Positions 11,324 through 24,061 are shown, counted from the first letter of the stretch. The stretch is 64,000 nt of DNA from Cynocephalus volans (GCF_027409185.1 NC_084472.1:90784427-90848426), one strand, 5' to 3'. A program made the numbers and translations. The notes: generated from the letters alone by a model not told the origin.

Positions 11324-11339
11324 ATAAAAAATATTTTGT
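11324..11339. repeat. Target-site duplication of the composite retroelement (right)
   Basis: This is the exact second copy of the 16-bp duplication, after the A-rich tail. Confidence 0.85.
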
Positions 11340-14300
11340 GTACTTTCTCTTTCTCAATTGAGGCCAAAGAAGAAATTGATTTAAGTAGGACAAAACCTCT
11401 AGATTATGCTAAAATAGAAATGTTAAAATATAATTCCCATTCTTACGTTTTAACAGTCAGGAAGAACAGCATGTACTGTTATGGAATACAGGTGCTCTGC
11501 AAAGCAGATTAATTGATATGCTAATGGTACTTAGAGATGGGTACATTCCATCTCTAAGAGTTTTCTACTTGGTCCTAGGAGGAGAAAAGGGAAAGGATAT
11601 CCAAAACAAGAAACTGTTTCTAGGTGGAGAAACATGATTATCTTTGAGATCCTGGCAGCTTCTTTTTTTAAGTCCTCCATTTCACTATACTGACTGTAAA
11701 GAAAAATAAATTTACATTTTTTGCTCTGGAGAATATCAAGCAAAAAATTTGATGGACTATCTCAGCACTTGATAGTATGAACAATTTGAAATGTTAGACA
11801 ACAAATAAAAAGCATTAAGCACTAACCTTTCAGTATTGAATGTTACCTGGTAAACAGCCGGATACTGCTGACGTTAACACCTATTAGAGTGCACATTAGT
11901 TTTACAGATACAATAAACCCTCCTGGATGATGAACATTTTGTAACTCAAAGAATGACTCATGAAAAATATAGTTTTCATTTGCTAAAGTGCTGTAGGATT
12001 GAATTTAGAAATGTCTTGCTGTGTTGAAATTGATTCAATTTGAATGGCAATCCAAAAGCTGCAATAAACTTAAAAAATGTACAAGGGTGTTTTGCTTCTT
12101 TCATCTGTTTGGGAAAACAGAAGCAAAGAAGTATAATAATGTTCCTGGGACCCATTGCGCAGTTACATCCTGTTACATAAACAAGCATTATATAAAACAG
12201 AGTCATGATTATCACATCTATTTATGGAACAAATAAATATAAACCAAATAAAGCCAGTTTTTACAAGATGTTAGATGGCATCCAATAAAGCATTGCGATT
12301 GAGGTTCATCCTGTCCAAAACTTTTTAAATGTTTATATACCTTGATTTAGGTTGACCTAATAGTCTAACACCTGGATTTTTAAAAAAGTACATGCTAAAG
12401 CTTTACCAACGGATTCATTAAATGATTTTTTAAGACAAGTCTAAACCAATATGATTAAGAAAAAAATTCAGTATAAACTTGAAATTTGTTCTCTGCTTTT
12501 CTCTGGTCTCTGGTCATTGTGTTAAAGGGTAAGCCTTAAGGAGTCACCTACACCTATGATTTTCTCATTTTATTTTGTCTTGAGGATTTAATTAAAACTG
12601 ATTCTGAAGAGGAAGGTGACTGGCTGGCCTTTTTCAGCAAGGCAACAGTTAGAGGAAATAATTTCATAACAACAAGAAATGTCTTTCTTTAGAATTTTAA
12701 AACTATAGTAGACTCTCATCATCCTGGATTTTAGGATGTATGAATGACTTTTCAAAGACCTATTCATTGCAATGGTTTACTTTGAGTGTATTCCCAGAAA
12801 AACAAAATTTGTTGAGCTTTGAAGATCAAATTTTAAAAATTATTTATGCAGAAAATATAATTTAATCTTTATAATATTCCCATGTGGGAGATGGTTAACT
12901 CTTAGCCACACTGAATTTAATTGCAACAGCTCTTCATAAAACCATACACCTTCCTTAAGGTTTTTAGTACACAGACCTTCAAATATGTACAACTGTTGAC
13001 ATACAAAGATTAAAAATAAGAAATTTTGAAGTACCAAAATAAGTATGTCTTAAAGTACTCCCTCCTCTGTCTGAAATTCCATGATCCTATAATCAAGTTA
13101 TTTTTATTGCAGACAACAAGCTTGATCTAGTTCTGCCAAAGTTGCAATGTCTGATTATAAACAAGTAAACACAAAAAACAGGAAGATAAAAAAACATTAA
13201 AGTACCCATTTTTCTCTAGGGAAGTTTGAAATAAGTATGTTTTCTCTCCTTTCAATTTCTGAAAAAGAAAACTAATCTTGTATAATTGCAGTGATTGTTG
13301 AAACACTAAACCTCAGTTGAAAAATTTGTTAGAGTATCATTTCCCCATTCCAATATCGTTTCTATATACAGAGTGTTTTCATTATTTTGTCCTTTCTTAA
13401 AAATAAACTTTTATATCTGGTCTACAGAGTTGCCATTCTATGTTACCTTTGAGGAGTCACTCAATCGCCTTTTTGTTATAACAAGTTATATAGGCATACA
13501 CTGGAATGTTATTCAACAGCTGGTTTAGAAGCTGATTGTTTATAAATGTGCAAATATCTGTGATTTGGGGATGAAAGGTACTATTATGTTATTACCACGC
13601 ATGTACAGTTACTGTAAATACTGTGGTAACCCAGGCCTGAAAGAATTTATTAAGTTAACATTATGCATTCTTTGGGTTTGGAGGTTTCTGAAACTCATTC
13701 ATCATTCAGTACCAATTGAGATACCACGAAGCCCAACTATTGGGCAACTTTATTTTAATTCTCTGCCCCTCCCTTTTCTTCCTCCTGTTCCACCATCTTT
13801 ATCTAACCTCTGTAACCAATCATGATTTGTTTATTAACATTCAAAAAATAGCCTTGAAATGTTTATACACAATCCATTTATAATTAATAGGAAATGACTT
13901 TATGGGGCTGTTTGACTAATCCCTGCTGGTGGAGAAAGCCTGGGTTGTCTGATGGATTTTTTCCATCTCCTTCGGTGGTGATGTATGGCAAATGGATTGT
14001 AAGGGAAGATGGACCGTATAATGAATGATGGCACTAAAGACTGATGTGAAAAACAGTCAGGGAAAACAAAAGGCCTTCATATGAATGTTCAGTGGACGAA
14101 GGTCCCTGATATCACTTTTCATTTTCTCATATTATTTTAAAATTTATTTTGGCCTCTATGTTGCATGCAACATTTTTATGTAATCAAGTGAATGACGACT
14201 TTAATAGAGAAATCCGAATGGATCTGATTGCAGCATTTGGTTTTGAAGCAACCTTTGCTTTGCTCAGATCCATCTCACATGAGTCTTCCCCTAAGGGCAT

Positions 14301-14580
14301 TACCATAAATTCATGCATGTTTCATCTAACACCTTGAAAAGCATTTTCTTGAAACGTAAGTCTTTGGAGCATTTTGCCTGTTGGCATGAAGACTAAATAA
14401 CAATCAACTCAAAAGATCATTACAATGGCATGAAAAATCATTGTACACTGGGGAAAAAAATAAACAAAAAACTAGCTATGAAGTTAGACTGTGTAGGACC
14501 AGGAGAATAAAGACAAACAGGTTGCGTTGCAGTCACACACCGACGTCATTATTTTTCTGCTTTTCTCCCATTTCCCTCTT
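11340..14580. other. Repeat-poor block, candidate conserved non-coding sequence
   Basis: More than 3 kb lacks any repeat I recognise, which is unusual for this window. 11900-12300 and 13480-14430 have the 'unique' look typical of conserved regulatory DNA: AT-rich homeobox-like motifs such as TTTATAATTAATAGG near 13876, a self-complementary TTGCATGCAA near 14161, and balanced composition. No ORF is convincing. The regulatory reading is inference from appearance only. Confidence 0.3.
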
Positions 14581-14619
14581 TCCCCCCATCTCTTTTGTCC
14601 CTTCTTCCTTTCTTTTGGA

Positions 14620-15090
14620 AATATTTATTGAGAATTTCCTACATGCTCCACTTGTATTGGTAAGAAAAAATTAATAGGTCCTGCCCCAACAGAGCTTAAA
14701 GTCTAATAGAGGAGAGACATTAATCAAATATTTATTCTACTGAATGAGTAATTGCAAAGCAAGATAATGCTCTGAATGAAAGAAACATAGCTGTATCAGA
14801 AGGTTAAACAACAAAACCCTAACTCAGATAATTTTGAGGGTTTGACATCTTGCAGTCAGGAAGGCTCGTGTGTGGAATAGCATTTGGGCTGGAATGTGAA
14901 GAATGTGGAGTTAACTGGATGAAAGGAGGTTGGAAGTAGCAGCATATGTGAAGACCCCGTGGTTGAAGGTTTATATGAACTTGTGCAGCAAGAAAGCAGA
15001 GAGTGAAATGGTAGGTGGTTTAAAATAAAGTTGGATAAATTAGGAAAGGACAGGTCAAACAGGGTCTACTAAGTCAGGAAGCTGCTGGGG
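14620..15090 (-). repeat. L2 LINE fragment
   Basis: The segment starts with 'aatatttattgagaatttcctac' and continues through 'cagagcttaaagtctaatagagg', 'gcaagaaagcagagagtgaaatgg' and similar blocks. This is the reverse complement of the L2 3' region, so the LINE is on the minus strand. Confidence 0.7.
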
Positions 15091-15134
15091 CTCCTATCAC
15101 CATACCTCAGAGTATTGTGCTTTGAACTGGATGA

Positions 15135-15665
15135 GTTTGAAGGACCTCAGAAGCAAGGTGTCTCTGTCTTTCTTGTGTCCCCCTGTCTCTTGCCCTTCTT
15201 TATCCCCTGAAGCAACCAGAATTCCTCTTCCCCAAGGCAGGCCGCAGAAACTAGAACTCCTCCTACCCCAAACAAGTCATAAAACCTAGAAAGGGCACTC
15301 CATCCCTTCTTCCTTGAAGACCCCCAGATGGGTCCTGCCCCATACCCAGGAGGAAGGAAGCTACACAGAGAGTTAAGAATCTGCACAGACAGGCCTTGCT
15401 GTGTTTCTTCCCTCATCTATTACCATTATATCTCTTTGTTCAATCACATTTCTACACAGCCAGCTGTTCATTCTTCATCAAATCTCAGTATAAAAATAAA
15501 CCATTTTCCCTGGGTCTTTGGGTCGTCATTTCTGAAGACTCCTGTGTCATGTAAAACTTTGATTAAATAAATTTGTTGTTCTTTTCTCTTGCTAACTTGT
15601 CTTACATTATAGGAATGTCCACTGTGGCCCTTACGATGGGTGAGGAAGGGTATCACACATTTCAG
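15135..15665 (+). mobile_element. ERV1-type LTR
   Basis: Solo LTR-like segment on the plus strand. It has a C/T-rich U3, a TATA-like CAGTATAAAAATAAACC near 15486, and a poly(A) signal AATAAA near 15566, then a T-rich R/U5 ending with 'ttgctaacttgtcttacattatagg', a pattern common in gamma-type ERV LTRs. Two blocks are shared with the LTR at 49.57 kb, including 'acaggccttgctg' and 'caatcacatttctaca'. Ends are not fixed by a duplication. Confidence 0.65.
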
Positions 15666-16236
15666 CTCCTATAGAGCTACTCAAAGGTTTCAAACTAGAG
15701 AGTGAGAATACCCTATTTTCATTTTTAAAGGGCTGCAAAGGCTGACTATGAGTTGTGGGCTGGAGGGAAACAAGAATGGATGCAGGAAGACTAAATTAGG
15801 AGGCAATTTCAGAGTCCAGGCAGAAGATGGTGGACTTTTATCCCAAATCATTGGAACTAAACTATGGGCACCAAGATGTTCATTGGTCTATTTCCATCCA
15901 GGAAGTGTTTGTATAGATGTGGCTTCCCCTCTAGGCAGCAGCTGGAAATTAGAGCTGAGAGAATAGCTTGAGGAGTTATTCTAAACACATTAGTCTCAGT
16001 GCCCGACATGCCCAAGGTTACTTTAAGGCATTAAAGCCACCCAGTCACCTGCTTGGGGAAGCACAGTGAGGTAATTCATTACTAATGATGACCATAGAAT
16101 CGATCTGGTTAGTCACCTGATTCAACAGCACTTCTTGCAGGTTGATTATTGAAGTGGCCTGGTACAGAGAGAGGCTGGAATGCGAGTGGAGGATTTGATG
16201 CCTAAGATATGACACTCCTAGTACATTTCATTTTCA
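15666..16236. other. Unassigned intergenic sequence
   Basis: No gene or recognised repeat is seen here. Confidence 0.4.
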
Positions 16237-16237
16237 A

Positions 16238-16462
16238 TAGTGGTTCTCAATAGTAGCAATTTTATTTCCCAGGGGGCATTTTCAAAGTCTGTAGACATTT
16301 TTGATTGTCATAATTTGGGAGGTGAGTGCTATTGACATCTAGTGTGTAGAGGACAGGGATGCTGCTAAAGTAAACATCCTGCAATGCACAGGGAAAACTC
16401 CCTTCCCTACAAAGAATGATCTGGACTGAGATAGTAATAGTGCCAAGCTTGAGAAACCTTGA
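16238..16462 (+). mobile_element. MER20 (hAT-Charlie MITE)
   Basis: Starts with 'agtggttctcaa' and ends 'cttgagaaacct', the hAT-type inverted ends. The interior follows MER20 in order: 'cccagggggcatttt', 'gtctgtagacatttttgattgtca', 'gtgctattgacatctagtg', 'agggatgctgctaa' and 'catcctgcaatgcacagg'. Confidence 0.9.
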
Positions 16463-16619
16463 CTTTCAAGAACAGAACTGATCAAGACTTCCATGTATCA
16501 TGAATATGGCAGACAAAAGACAATTCTTAGCTTAGTAATGGAAACTACATGAGAAATGTGACGGGCAAGGAAAGCAGTTGAGATGGGTTCTAACAGTATA
16601 GCTTATTTGCAACACGTTG

Positions 16620-16680
16620 GGGATTTATTCAACCAATATTTACTAAGCATCAAATAAACTCAAAATACTTATTGGAAAAG
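16620..16680 (-). repeat. L2 3' end fragment
   Basis: A short 'ttattcaaccaatatttactaagcatc' segment matches the reverse complement of the L2 3' terminus. Confidence 0.5.
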
Positions 16681-16689
16681 AAGACAATA

Positions 16690-17491
16690 TGTAAGATGTT
16701 TTTACAGTCTTACCAATCTCCAACATTTCTTTGAATGTAAATATTTTATAAGGCATTTTTGGAGAAATTAAATTTGTGATTTCTCAAATTTGACATGCTA
16801 TTTGATTCTGTTAGCAGATAATGTAATTAATTTTCTTGTTCACACATTTTTGCAGTTATAGAGCTGAAGAAAGAAACATATGAAGATACAGTGAGTTTAT
16901 GGTCTTAACATTTAATAATTTGGGCTTATATTCTGTTTTTAAGTAATTTCCTTTATACTTATGTGCTGGATAGCTTGTTTGTCCCTCCAGATACACTTTC
17001 CACTTTCTCCACCTGTGCCCAGCTGACTGATCTTTATAGTTTGTGTCAACAAATGCACCCATCCGCTGGCTTCCAGTTGAGTTGGCTAATGGGGGTTGAG
17101 AGAGGAAAGTAAAGTTGGGATCTTTATTCCTCCAGCCCTTCGGTAAGAGGTCACCTAGCCTAAAGGCATTTCCCACATTTCCCACAGCTCATTTCAGACA
17201 GTTCTTTGCACAGGCCTTTCTGTCTCCATTCACCTCTTCTAGCCTAGGTTTGGGAACAGAGACCCAACATATGACAATATCTCTTGTCTTTTCTCTATAA
17301 CAGGGCCACATCATTGAAAATAGTCTCATCATTGAACTGTCATTGAAATATTCTAATTTAATTGTACTGTTTTCTACTGAGAGTCTGATTTTTACAATTT
17401 ATATTACTATGGTTTAAATGTTCATGAAGATTTATGAAGACTCCATATATCATCACAAAGTACTTTGCAATTGACACGCAGGTTATATGTA
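16690..17491. other. Unassigned intergenic sequence
   Basis: A 109-codon open frame lies on the minus strand at 16856-17185, but it has no recognisable domain. No repeat is assigned. Confidence 0.35.
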
Positions 17492-17705
17492 CAGTCATGT
17501 GCCACATAACATTTCAGTCAACGATGGATCGCATATATGACAGTGGTCCCATAAGATAAGAATGGCCATAACAGATAGCCTAGGCGTGCAGTAAGCTATA
17601 CCATGTAAGTTTGTGTAAGTATGCAAATGACGTTCACAGAATGATGAAAGGGCCTAACAATGCATTTCTCAGAATGCATACCCTTTGTTAAATAATTCAT
17701 GACTG
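17492..17705. mobile_element. Tigger-family MITE (TIR CAGTCATG)
   Basis: The left end CAGTCATGTGCCACATAAC is the inverted partner of the right end, which finishes CATGACTG. A TA duplication lies at 17490-17491 and 17706-17707. The interior 'tcaacgatggatcgcatatatgac' and 'ggtcccataagat' blocks are typical of the non-autonomous Tigger/pogo elements with these ends. Size is 214 bp. Confidence 0.85.
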
Positions 17706-18145
17706 TATAATATATCCATGTAAGTTAGAATGAATCCACACACACAATATCTGAGATAAAAGAATCTTCATAAAATCAAAGCATAAGCCAGAAGAAAACT
17801 TTTTAACTCCTTAGCTAATGTATGATTCTAGACGTCAATGTAGCATTTGCATAGCTCTCTTAGAAAAAGGGGCATTGTGGGGATTCACAGAGAATTAGAA
17901 TTCTTCATGAAAAAAAAAAATTCTTTCATGACCTTTTTTAGTGCAGTATAAGTCCCTTCTCTTACATACAATCCAATACAGTTAACCCATCTCCTAAAGC
18001 ATTTAGTTCAATCTCCAGCTTACTTGGAGATTGAAAAATATCTCTCAGATATTTTATCACATAAGTACTCTGTGTAGAAATTTGCCTCAGGTCTTACTCT
18101 TTCCACTGACATAGGATGCACTGCTGAAAGTACATGGTATTTGTA
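17706..18145. other. Unassigned intergenic sequence
   Basis: No gene or repeat is recognised. A poly(A) tract lies near 17910-17920 between two CTTCATGA/TTTCATGA half-sites. Confidence 0.35.
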
Positions 18146-18149
18146 GCTG

Positions 18150-18365
18150 TGGCAGCTCTGTGCCATGAAATGAACACAGGCTCTTCAGCAAGATAGACTT
18201 CGGTTCAAATCTCATCTCAGCCACTTACTAGATCTGTGATTATGAATAACCATCTTAACTTTTTTAGGCCTTTGTTATGTGATCTATGCAATGAAGTTAA
18301 TATTATCTCTTCCTAAGCATTTGATAATAATTAAATTAGATAATACAAAGTGTATAGACCAATGT
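18150..18365 (+). repeat. MIR SINE
   Basis: Order of MIR blocks on the plus strand: 'acttcggttcaaatctcatctcagccacttactag', 'tgatcta-gcaatgaagttaatattatctc' and the terminal 'aattaaattagataatacaaagtgtatag'. Confidence 0.75.
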
Positions 18366-18369
18366 TTGT

Positions 18370-20290
18370 CTGCAGAAGCCTTTATTTTTATTTTTATTTT
18401 TTTCTTTTTTAAACTATTGTAATTTCTCCTCTGGAAGAACAGTCAAAATGAGAAAAGTAAAACCCATATCAAAAAAGAAGCAATCTGACACATATGCTAT
18501 TAAACCAAATGTCATTAAATTGAGATAACTAGAACCAGGTGATACAATAGTTTTGCTCCACTGTTTATTAGTAGCCTTTTCTCTATCTTCTCTTTTATTT
18601 TTATTTCAGGGACATCTTATTCCCTTGCTGTCATCTTTCGATGCCATGAATCTCTGGAAAACCTAGCCTAAACTGAAACATATTTGATGTTCAGTACTAT
18701 AGAATCACATAAACAAGGTATTCACTTTGCTTTTCCCATGTCTTCCCTTTCTTACACAGTCACAATGACATCTACTTCTTTACACCACAATGTTTCAAGG
18801 GGCACTTCAAATGGCTTTGTCATAATAAAATTCCTCCAATTAGCTTCATATTAACTCAGAAAATAGATAAATGAATCCTGACAATATGAACACATAGTTC
18901 AGATGATACTACAATGCAAAATAAATAAATAGATAAAATCTATTGCTATTCTTAACTCTCATATAAAGAAATAAATTAAATTCAGTATGCTATCTTTCTA
19001 ATTAATCTTCCTCAATAATACTGTAGATCTTAATATATCCATTTAAGAAAAATGCGAACTATGTCATTCATATCAAATAAAAGTAATTCTAAGGGGAAAC
19101 ATTAGAAAACCGTTTTAAAAAGTGGTACACAAATTAGATTATTATATCAAACTTTTAAATATTCAAGTAACATAATATTAGAGTCATAATTCCAAATTGA
19201 GGATATTCAGGATATTTAAATGGTCTTCATAGTTTCTACAAAGAAGACTTTTGAATTCATTCTTTTTACAGACCTTGAATGGCCAGATAAAAATCAGAAC
19301 TCAAACCAATTCCCACCATCTCTGATGTGAGCTCCCATTTTGTGTGCCGGATGACTTAATGGAAGCCAGGGGCAGGTCAATTTACTGAAGTACAAGGTGT
19401 CTCTGTCCCAAGATTTGTGTACCCGCATTTGTAGCAAGTCCAGTCATATATTATACACCTACTTGTCTGTAACTGGAGACAGCTAATGTACAATAGTGCT
19501 GAAAGAAGTGTACTTTTTCAGCCAGGGAACTCGTAACAGATCCTGCTTCATCTAGCACCGCCACACAAAATACCTCCATTCCACCCTTCCTAAGAGTGCT
19601 TGAGTGATTGACAGCGGAAAAAGTGGAGCAGAATGGAGTGTGTATGTCTGAGGAAGTCTGGCCACTCAACATTCCAAATGGGAATAAATTCAAATCTTGA
19701 GTGTTTTTATTTTTTAAAAAATTGGCAACTCAAAAGAAGGTTACAAAAAAATAGTGTATTTGTGAATTTTTATTAGTTTCCCTACAGAAACAAGGGTGTT
19801 TCATAGACTCAGTACATTAAATCTTGAAATTTAATAAAATTAATCTTGTGGATTCAAAGAAAAAATGAGAGAACAAGTGATAAGAAAATGATCACAAAAG
19901 TCACCTGCACAAATTCACAGAATCTGGTAGCCATAGAGATGGGTCGTCAAAATGCTTTGCAGTGATCCATTCAATGAGACTTCTTGTCATGAGGGTTTGA
20001 ATATTAAATACGAAATAAGGTTGTGGGTCTCCACATTTGATGGGAACCCCTCAGCACACAAGAAGCAGTTGTGTTGAGAATGCCAACACCCTCCTTGGCA
20101 ATTATCAGCCCGACTTCCTTGTCACCAAGAGCACAGAAGGTCAAGGAGAGGAAAAAGAGGCAAATCAGACAGCTCTTGGCTGAAGCAGTATTTCTATGTG
20201 GGTTTCAATTTTCCACGGCTCTTGCGCTCATAGACATTAGACAGCTACCCTTTAATCTTTTCATTGTCAGCTTTAATCTCTCTCCACTCA
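18370..20290. other. Unassigned AT-rich intergenic sequence
   Basis: No gene or confident repeat is seen. A T-rich tract at 18386-18410 may be a decayed retroposon tail. An 80-codon minus-strand frame at 19451-19693 has no recognisable product. Confidence 0.35.
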
Positions 20291-20291
20291 G

Positions 20292-20366
20292 CCATTTCTA
20301 AATTGGGGATAACACCATACCGTGAGGATTAGCTGAGCATATTTGTAAGTACTTGGCCATCATTGC
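20292..20366 (+). repeat. MIR SINE fragment
   Basis: A short segment with 'ggggataacaccata', 'gtgaggattagctgagcat' and 'gtacttggc' follows the 3' half of MIR. Confidence 0.5.
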
Positions 20367-20369
20367 AGG

Positions 20370-21740
20370 TTGTTTTTTCTGTAACGTCAATTCAAACCTG
20401 TTTTGGAATTGTTCAAGTGAACTATCTCCCAATAGTGAGTTGTTTATGGAAGTGAACAGCAACTCAAATGCTTTGTAGTGGTGGTTTTAGAAAAATACTT
20501 TATTAAATGGATCCTTATTATCCTGGAAGAATATGTCCCACAACAGACTTTAGAGAGAGAGGGAGAGAAAAAATAAATGGGGCATATTTTAACTGCCATA
20601 ATAAGAAGTAGAGAGTGTATCCACGGGAAGGTACATTGCGGTGATCCTGAGTTTATAGGATACCATAAAGCGATTGACATTTACTTTCCCACAAGACAGC
20701 CCTATCAGTCTACCACCAAGCTGGCCACTATTTTTAGCCAATTCCTTCAGGCAGGATGTTTGCAAGCTTTCCAGGATTTCAAAGGGATACTTCAGATCTT
20801 CTTGAAAAGCAGACCTGTGTTCCTCAACACTTCAAATACCAACATTCTTCAGAGTGTGCACTCGCAGACAGAGATTGATGTATGCAGACTGCTCTACTTT
20901 TGGATTACCTGCTACAGGAATACCACCAATTGGGTTAAGCTGCCTAATTGTTCGAAACACTGGTTAACACTGGGAAAATAGGAGTTCATTTCATGAAAAG
21001 CTTTCTTCATCTTACGAACAGATTCAGTTACTAACATAGTCCCTTTGTTAGTGAGCCCTTGATTCAGTTACCAATTGCCACAGCCCTAAGCAGGCATGTG
21101 ATGGCTGCATACCATGAGGTTTACCTGTAGCGTTGGCTCTCTGGAGGACAAGGCACCTAGCCTTAACGGTAATGATTATTCTTCACTGTAACAGAAAAAC
21201 AAAATCACCAATTTAATTATATTCTGGCAGCTTGTGGATAATGGTGGTTTTCACCACTCCCTCTCTGTGTCCCAGCCCCCATCCTAGTGTATTACTTGAA
21301 ACCATTTATAGTGTCCTAATGGCAGTGGGGGCTGGGAGACCACACAGGGCAGAGCAGCCAGGGGTCTTGGTTCTGACTCTGGCTCTGGGCACAACACTGA
21401 ACTCTCCAAGTCCCAGTTCCTTCACTGAAGGTATCTTCTAGCTCTTACATTTCAAATTCACAGGACTGAATCATGGAATTGAGCCCCAGAAAGAAATCAC
21501 ATTTTGAGGCTTTTTCTCATTTCTTCTGAAACCCATAGGTTGGCATAACCTCTGTTTTTCATGGTGAGTGATGGGACATTTCTGCCGTTTTCCTTCTTGT
21601 TTCATCATTTGTGTTAATGACAGCTATTGGTCTTCTCTCTCCTCCATAAAATGTAGTTGATTATCATCTCTTTTCCATTTTCTTAGAAAATCTTTCATAG
21701 AATTCCTATATTTCTTAACATCTAGAAATTATTATGGTTC
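20370..21740. other. Unassigned intergenic sequence
   Basis: A 134-codon plus-strand open frame at 20577-20981 is the longest in this part. It has no domain I recognise, no splice or poly(A) context and no repeat identity, so I do not call it a gene. Confidence 0.35.
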
Positions 21741-21744
21741 CCAG

Positions 21745-21920
21745 AGTACTTCATAGATTACAAAATGATTTCATTCAGCTTTTCCTTTAAAAATCGACAG
21801 CCTCAAATGACATAGATATTGTTAGTCACATTTACAGGTGAGGAAAGGAAGATCTAGGAAGTAGGGTAACCACTTAAGGTTTCATGCTAGTAAACTGAGG
21901 AAACCGAAAATTAACAGTCA
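21745..21920 (-). repeat. MIR SINE fragment
   Basis: Reverse-complement MIR order: 'catagatattgttagtcacatttacaggtgaggaaa' followed by a diverged 5' part. It lies head to head with the next MIR. Confidence 0.65.
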
Positions 21921-21934
21921 TACCATTTGGCTCC

Positions 21935-22160
21935 TAACTCAAAGAGTTAAACTCTGAAGTCAGACGCAAACCCTGACTGAGCTTTCTGACTAAGGGGCTT
22001 TTGGGAAAGCCATTTAATCTCTCTGAGCTTGTTTTCTCCTCTGTAAAATGGCAATAATAATGGCAAACTCTCAATGAGGTTGCGAGGACTATAGGTGATA
22101 ATCTTTCGGTTGAGGTGCTTAACACAGTTCAGCAGATAATGAATAGATGCTTAATGAAGC
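21935..22160 (+). repeat. MIR SINE
   Basis: A full-length-looking MIR: 'gaagtcagacgcaaaccctgactgagc', 'tttaatctctctgagcttg', 'cctctgtaaaatggcaataataatgg', 'ttgcgaggactataggtgataat', and 'gcttaacacagttcagcagataatgaatagatgcttaatga'. Confidence 0.85.
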
Positions 22161-22639
22161 TGAGAGTCCTTTCCTATATTCTTTTATATTCTTTCTTGTC
22201 TCTATTCTGTTCAACCTCGGATTTATATTGCTTGTGTTAGAACAGGGTGCCCTGCATCCTTTTCTGAGTAACTTATTCTCCTGTAGCTGTCATAATACTC
22301 GTTAAATAAGCCTTCTTATAACACATTTATGAAACGCCAGTTGAAATCTTATTGGCAATAAATACTCATTTCCATGGTGATGATTGCTCTGGAATGTAGG
22401 CTCAACAACACACTACATTTATAAATGAAAAGGTACAAAAGGAGACAAACACCTCTCCACTAGCTCCGTTCCTTAGAAATGGTATCAGGGTTCTAAAATT
22501 AACTTCTTAAATTAAAAAAAAAAAATTATTTAAAAGGACTAAAAAGAAAAAAGTCTCATTTCCTTAGATACTTTTCAGATAAAAGCCGTTGATTTTCAAG
22601 ACAAGAATTTCCAACAGAAGCTCAACCAACAAGTTACCA

Positions 22640-23535
22640 TATATTAATTCATTCCTTTGTCACGTGTCCATTAACTCTATCAGCGGGAGAAGGAAACAGG
22701 CATGATGTCATCTCACAGGGTTACAGTCTAATGGGTGAAGCAGGTATTCAACTCAAATGATATTTTACTTCCAAAATGTGTAAGCAATACTGAGTCTGAG
22801 TGCATGGCTACAGAGTACTACAAGAAAAAACGAATTTGGAACCTAATCCATATCACACAGCATGGATGCTCCTCTGACAAAGCAGGATTTAACTGAGAGG
22901 GTAAGGATAAGAAGGCCATTACTTGATAGAAAGGAGCAACGGTGCATGGGAGGGAAGGATTCCAGGCACAGGAATAGCATATACAAGGACTTTGAGGAGC
23001 AAAACCAGCATATCCTGAAGTGCAGAGAGTAAGAAGCAGAGTGGACTGAAATGGGGTTAGACAGCAAGCCGAGGACTGTACGGTATTCAGGGTTGTATGC
23101 CATGTTTCCGATTTTATGTAAAGCAAACTGAGGACCACTTATGACTTTTAAGCTCAAGACTGGGTGTGGTCTAATTTACGTTTTAAAAATGATTATCCTG
23201 GCTGCAATGCCAAGAGGGCATTGAAAGAGGCTACATCATAGTTTCCAGCTAAGAAGTCATGGTGTCTTGGATTGGGGTGGTGGCAGTGGAGATTGAGAAA
23301 AGCAATGAGTTTAGGCTCAGTCTTGGAGGTGGTGCCTTCGTGCCTACAGGATATGATGCCGCATTAGGTATGGGAGATGAAAAATAAGACAGGAAGTTAT
23401 TAAGGACAATTTTTAGGTTCTTGACATGATCATCTCAGGAGTGCTGAAAACATTTACTCATATGTAGATGATGGGAGGAGAAGACTTGATTGGAAAGAGT
23501 TTAGTTTTGAACATGTTGAGTCTGAAATGTCCACA
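22640..23535 (-). repeat. L2 LINE, long fragment
   Basis: About 0.9 kb follows the reverse complement of the L2 3' region. Recognisable blocks are 'ggaaggattccaggcacaggaatagcatatacaagg', 'aagcagagtggactga', 'attatcctggctgcaatgcc', 'attggggtggtggcagtggagattgag' and 'gtctgaaatgtcc'. It is non-coding. Confidence 0.75.
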
Positions 23536-24014
23536 CTTTCTTTATGTAACAATGTAGAATTCTATTATAAAAGCCAATTAAAAAAACACAGATCTTGTTT
23601 TGGAATATAGTTTGTTCTTATTTTACATTAGTTCGGCTTAAATATTGCTCTGATGAATATCCTTATAGATTTACCTTTGCCCATCTCTCTGTTGCTTTAA
23701 GAAACATGCTGGGTTAATTGGCATGTTTAAAAGCTTTCTGATGTGTCACAGGGATTTTTCTGTATTTCTTAGTGAATGACTTTTACAATCACTTTTGAGT
23801 ACATGAGCTCCCCTTAGCCACTCATTCATTGCTGACCCTGACATTAACTCTATCAATGAATCCTAACCACAAATAAGTAATCCTCAACCAGCAAAGGAAA
23901 TCTGGGATAGCTCTATATAAGTCCACAAGCCATGAAAAAGTCTGCCCAAGAGGAGATTTTACAGTTTACTTTTTTCTCACTGAATCTATCATGCTATTTT
24001 AAGATCACGTCAGT
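23536..24014. other. Unassigned intergenic sequence
   Basis: 23580-23720 may be part of an old minus-strand L1 ('gctctgatgaatatccttatag'), but it is too diverged to be sure. No gene is seen. Confidence 0.3.
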
Positions 24015-24024
24015 TTATATATAC

Positions 24025-24055
<31 letters not shown>

Positions 24056-24061
24056 TATATT
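24015..24061. repeat. (TA)n(CA)n microsatellite
   Basis: A compound run: TA units, then about 11 AC units, then TA again. Confidence 0.95.

Noticed and set aside
20577..20981. 134-codon plus-strand open frame
   Set aside because: No known domain, no splice or poly(A) context, and nothing like it nearby. Kept as unassigned sequence.
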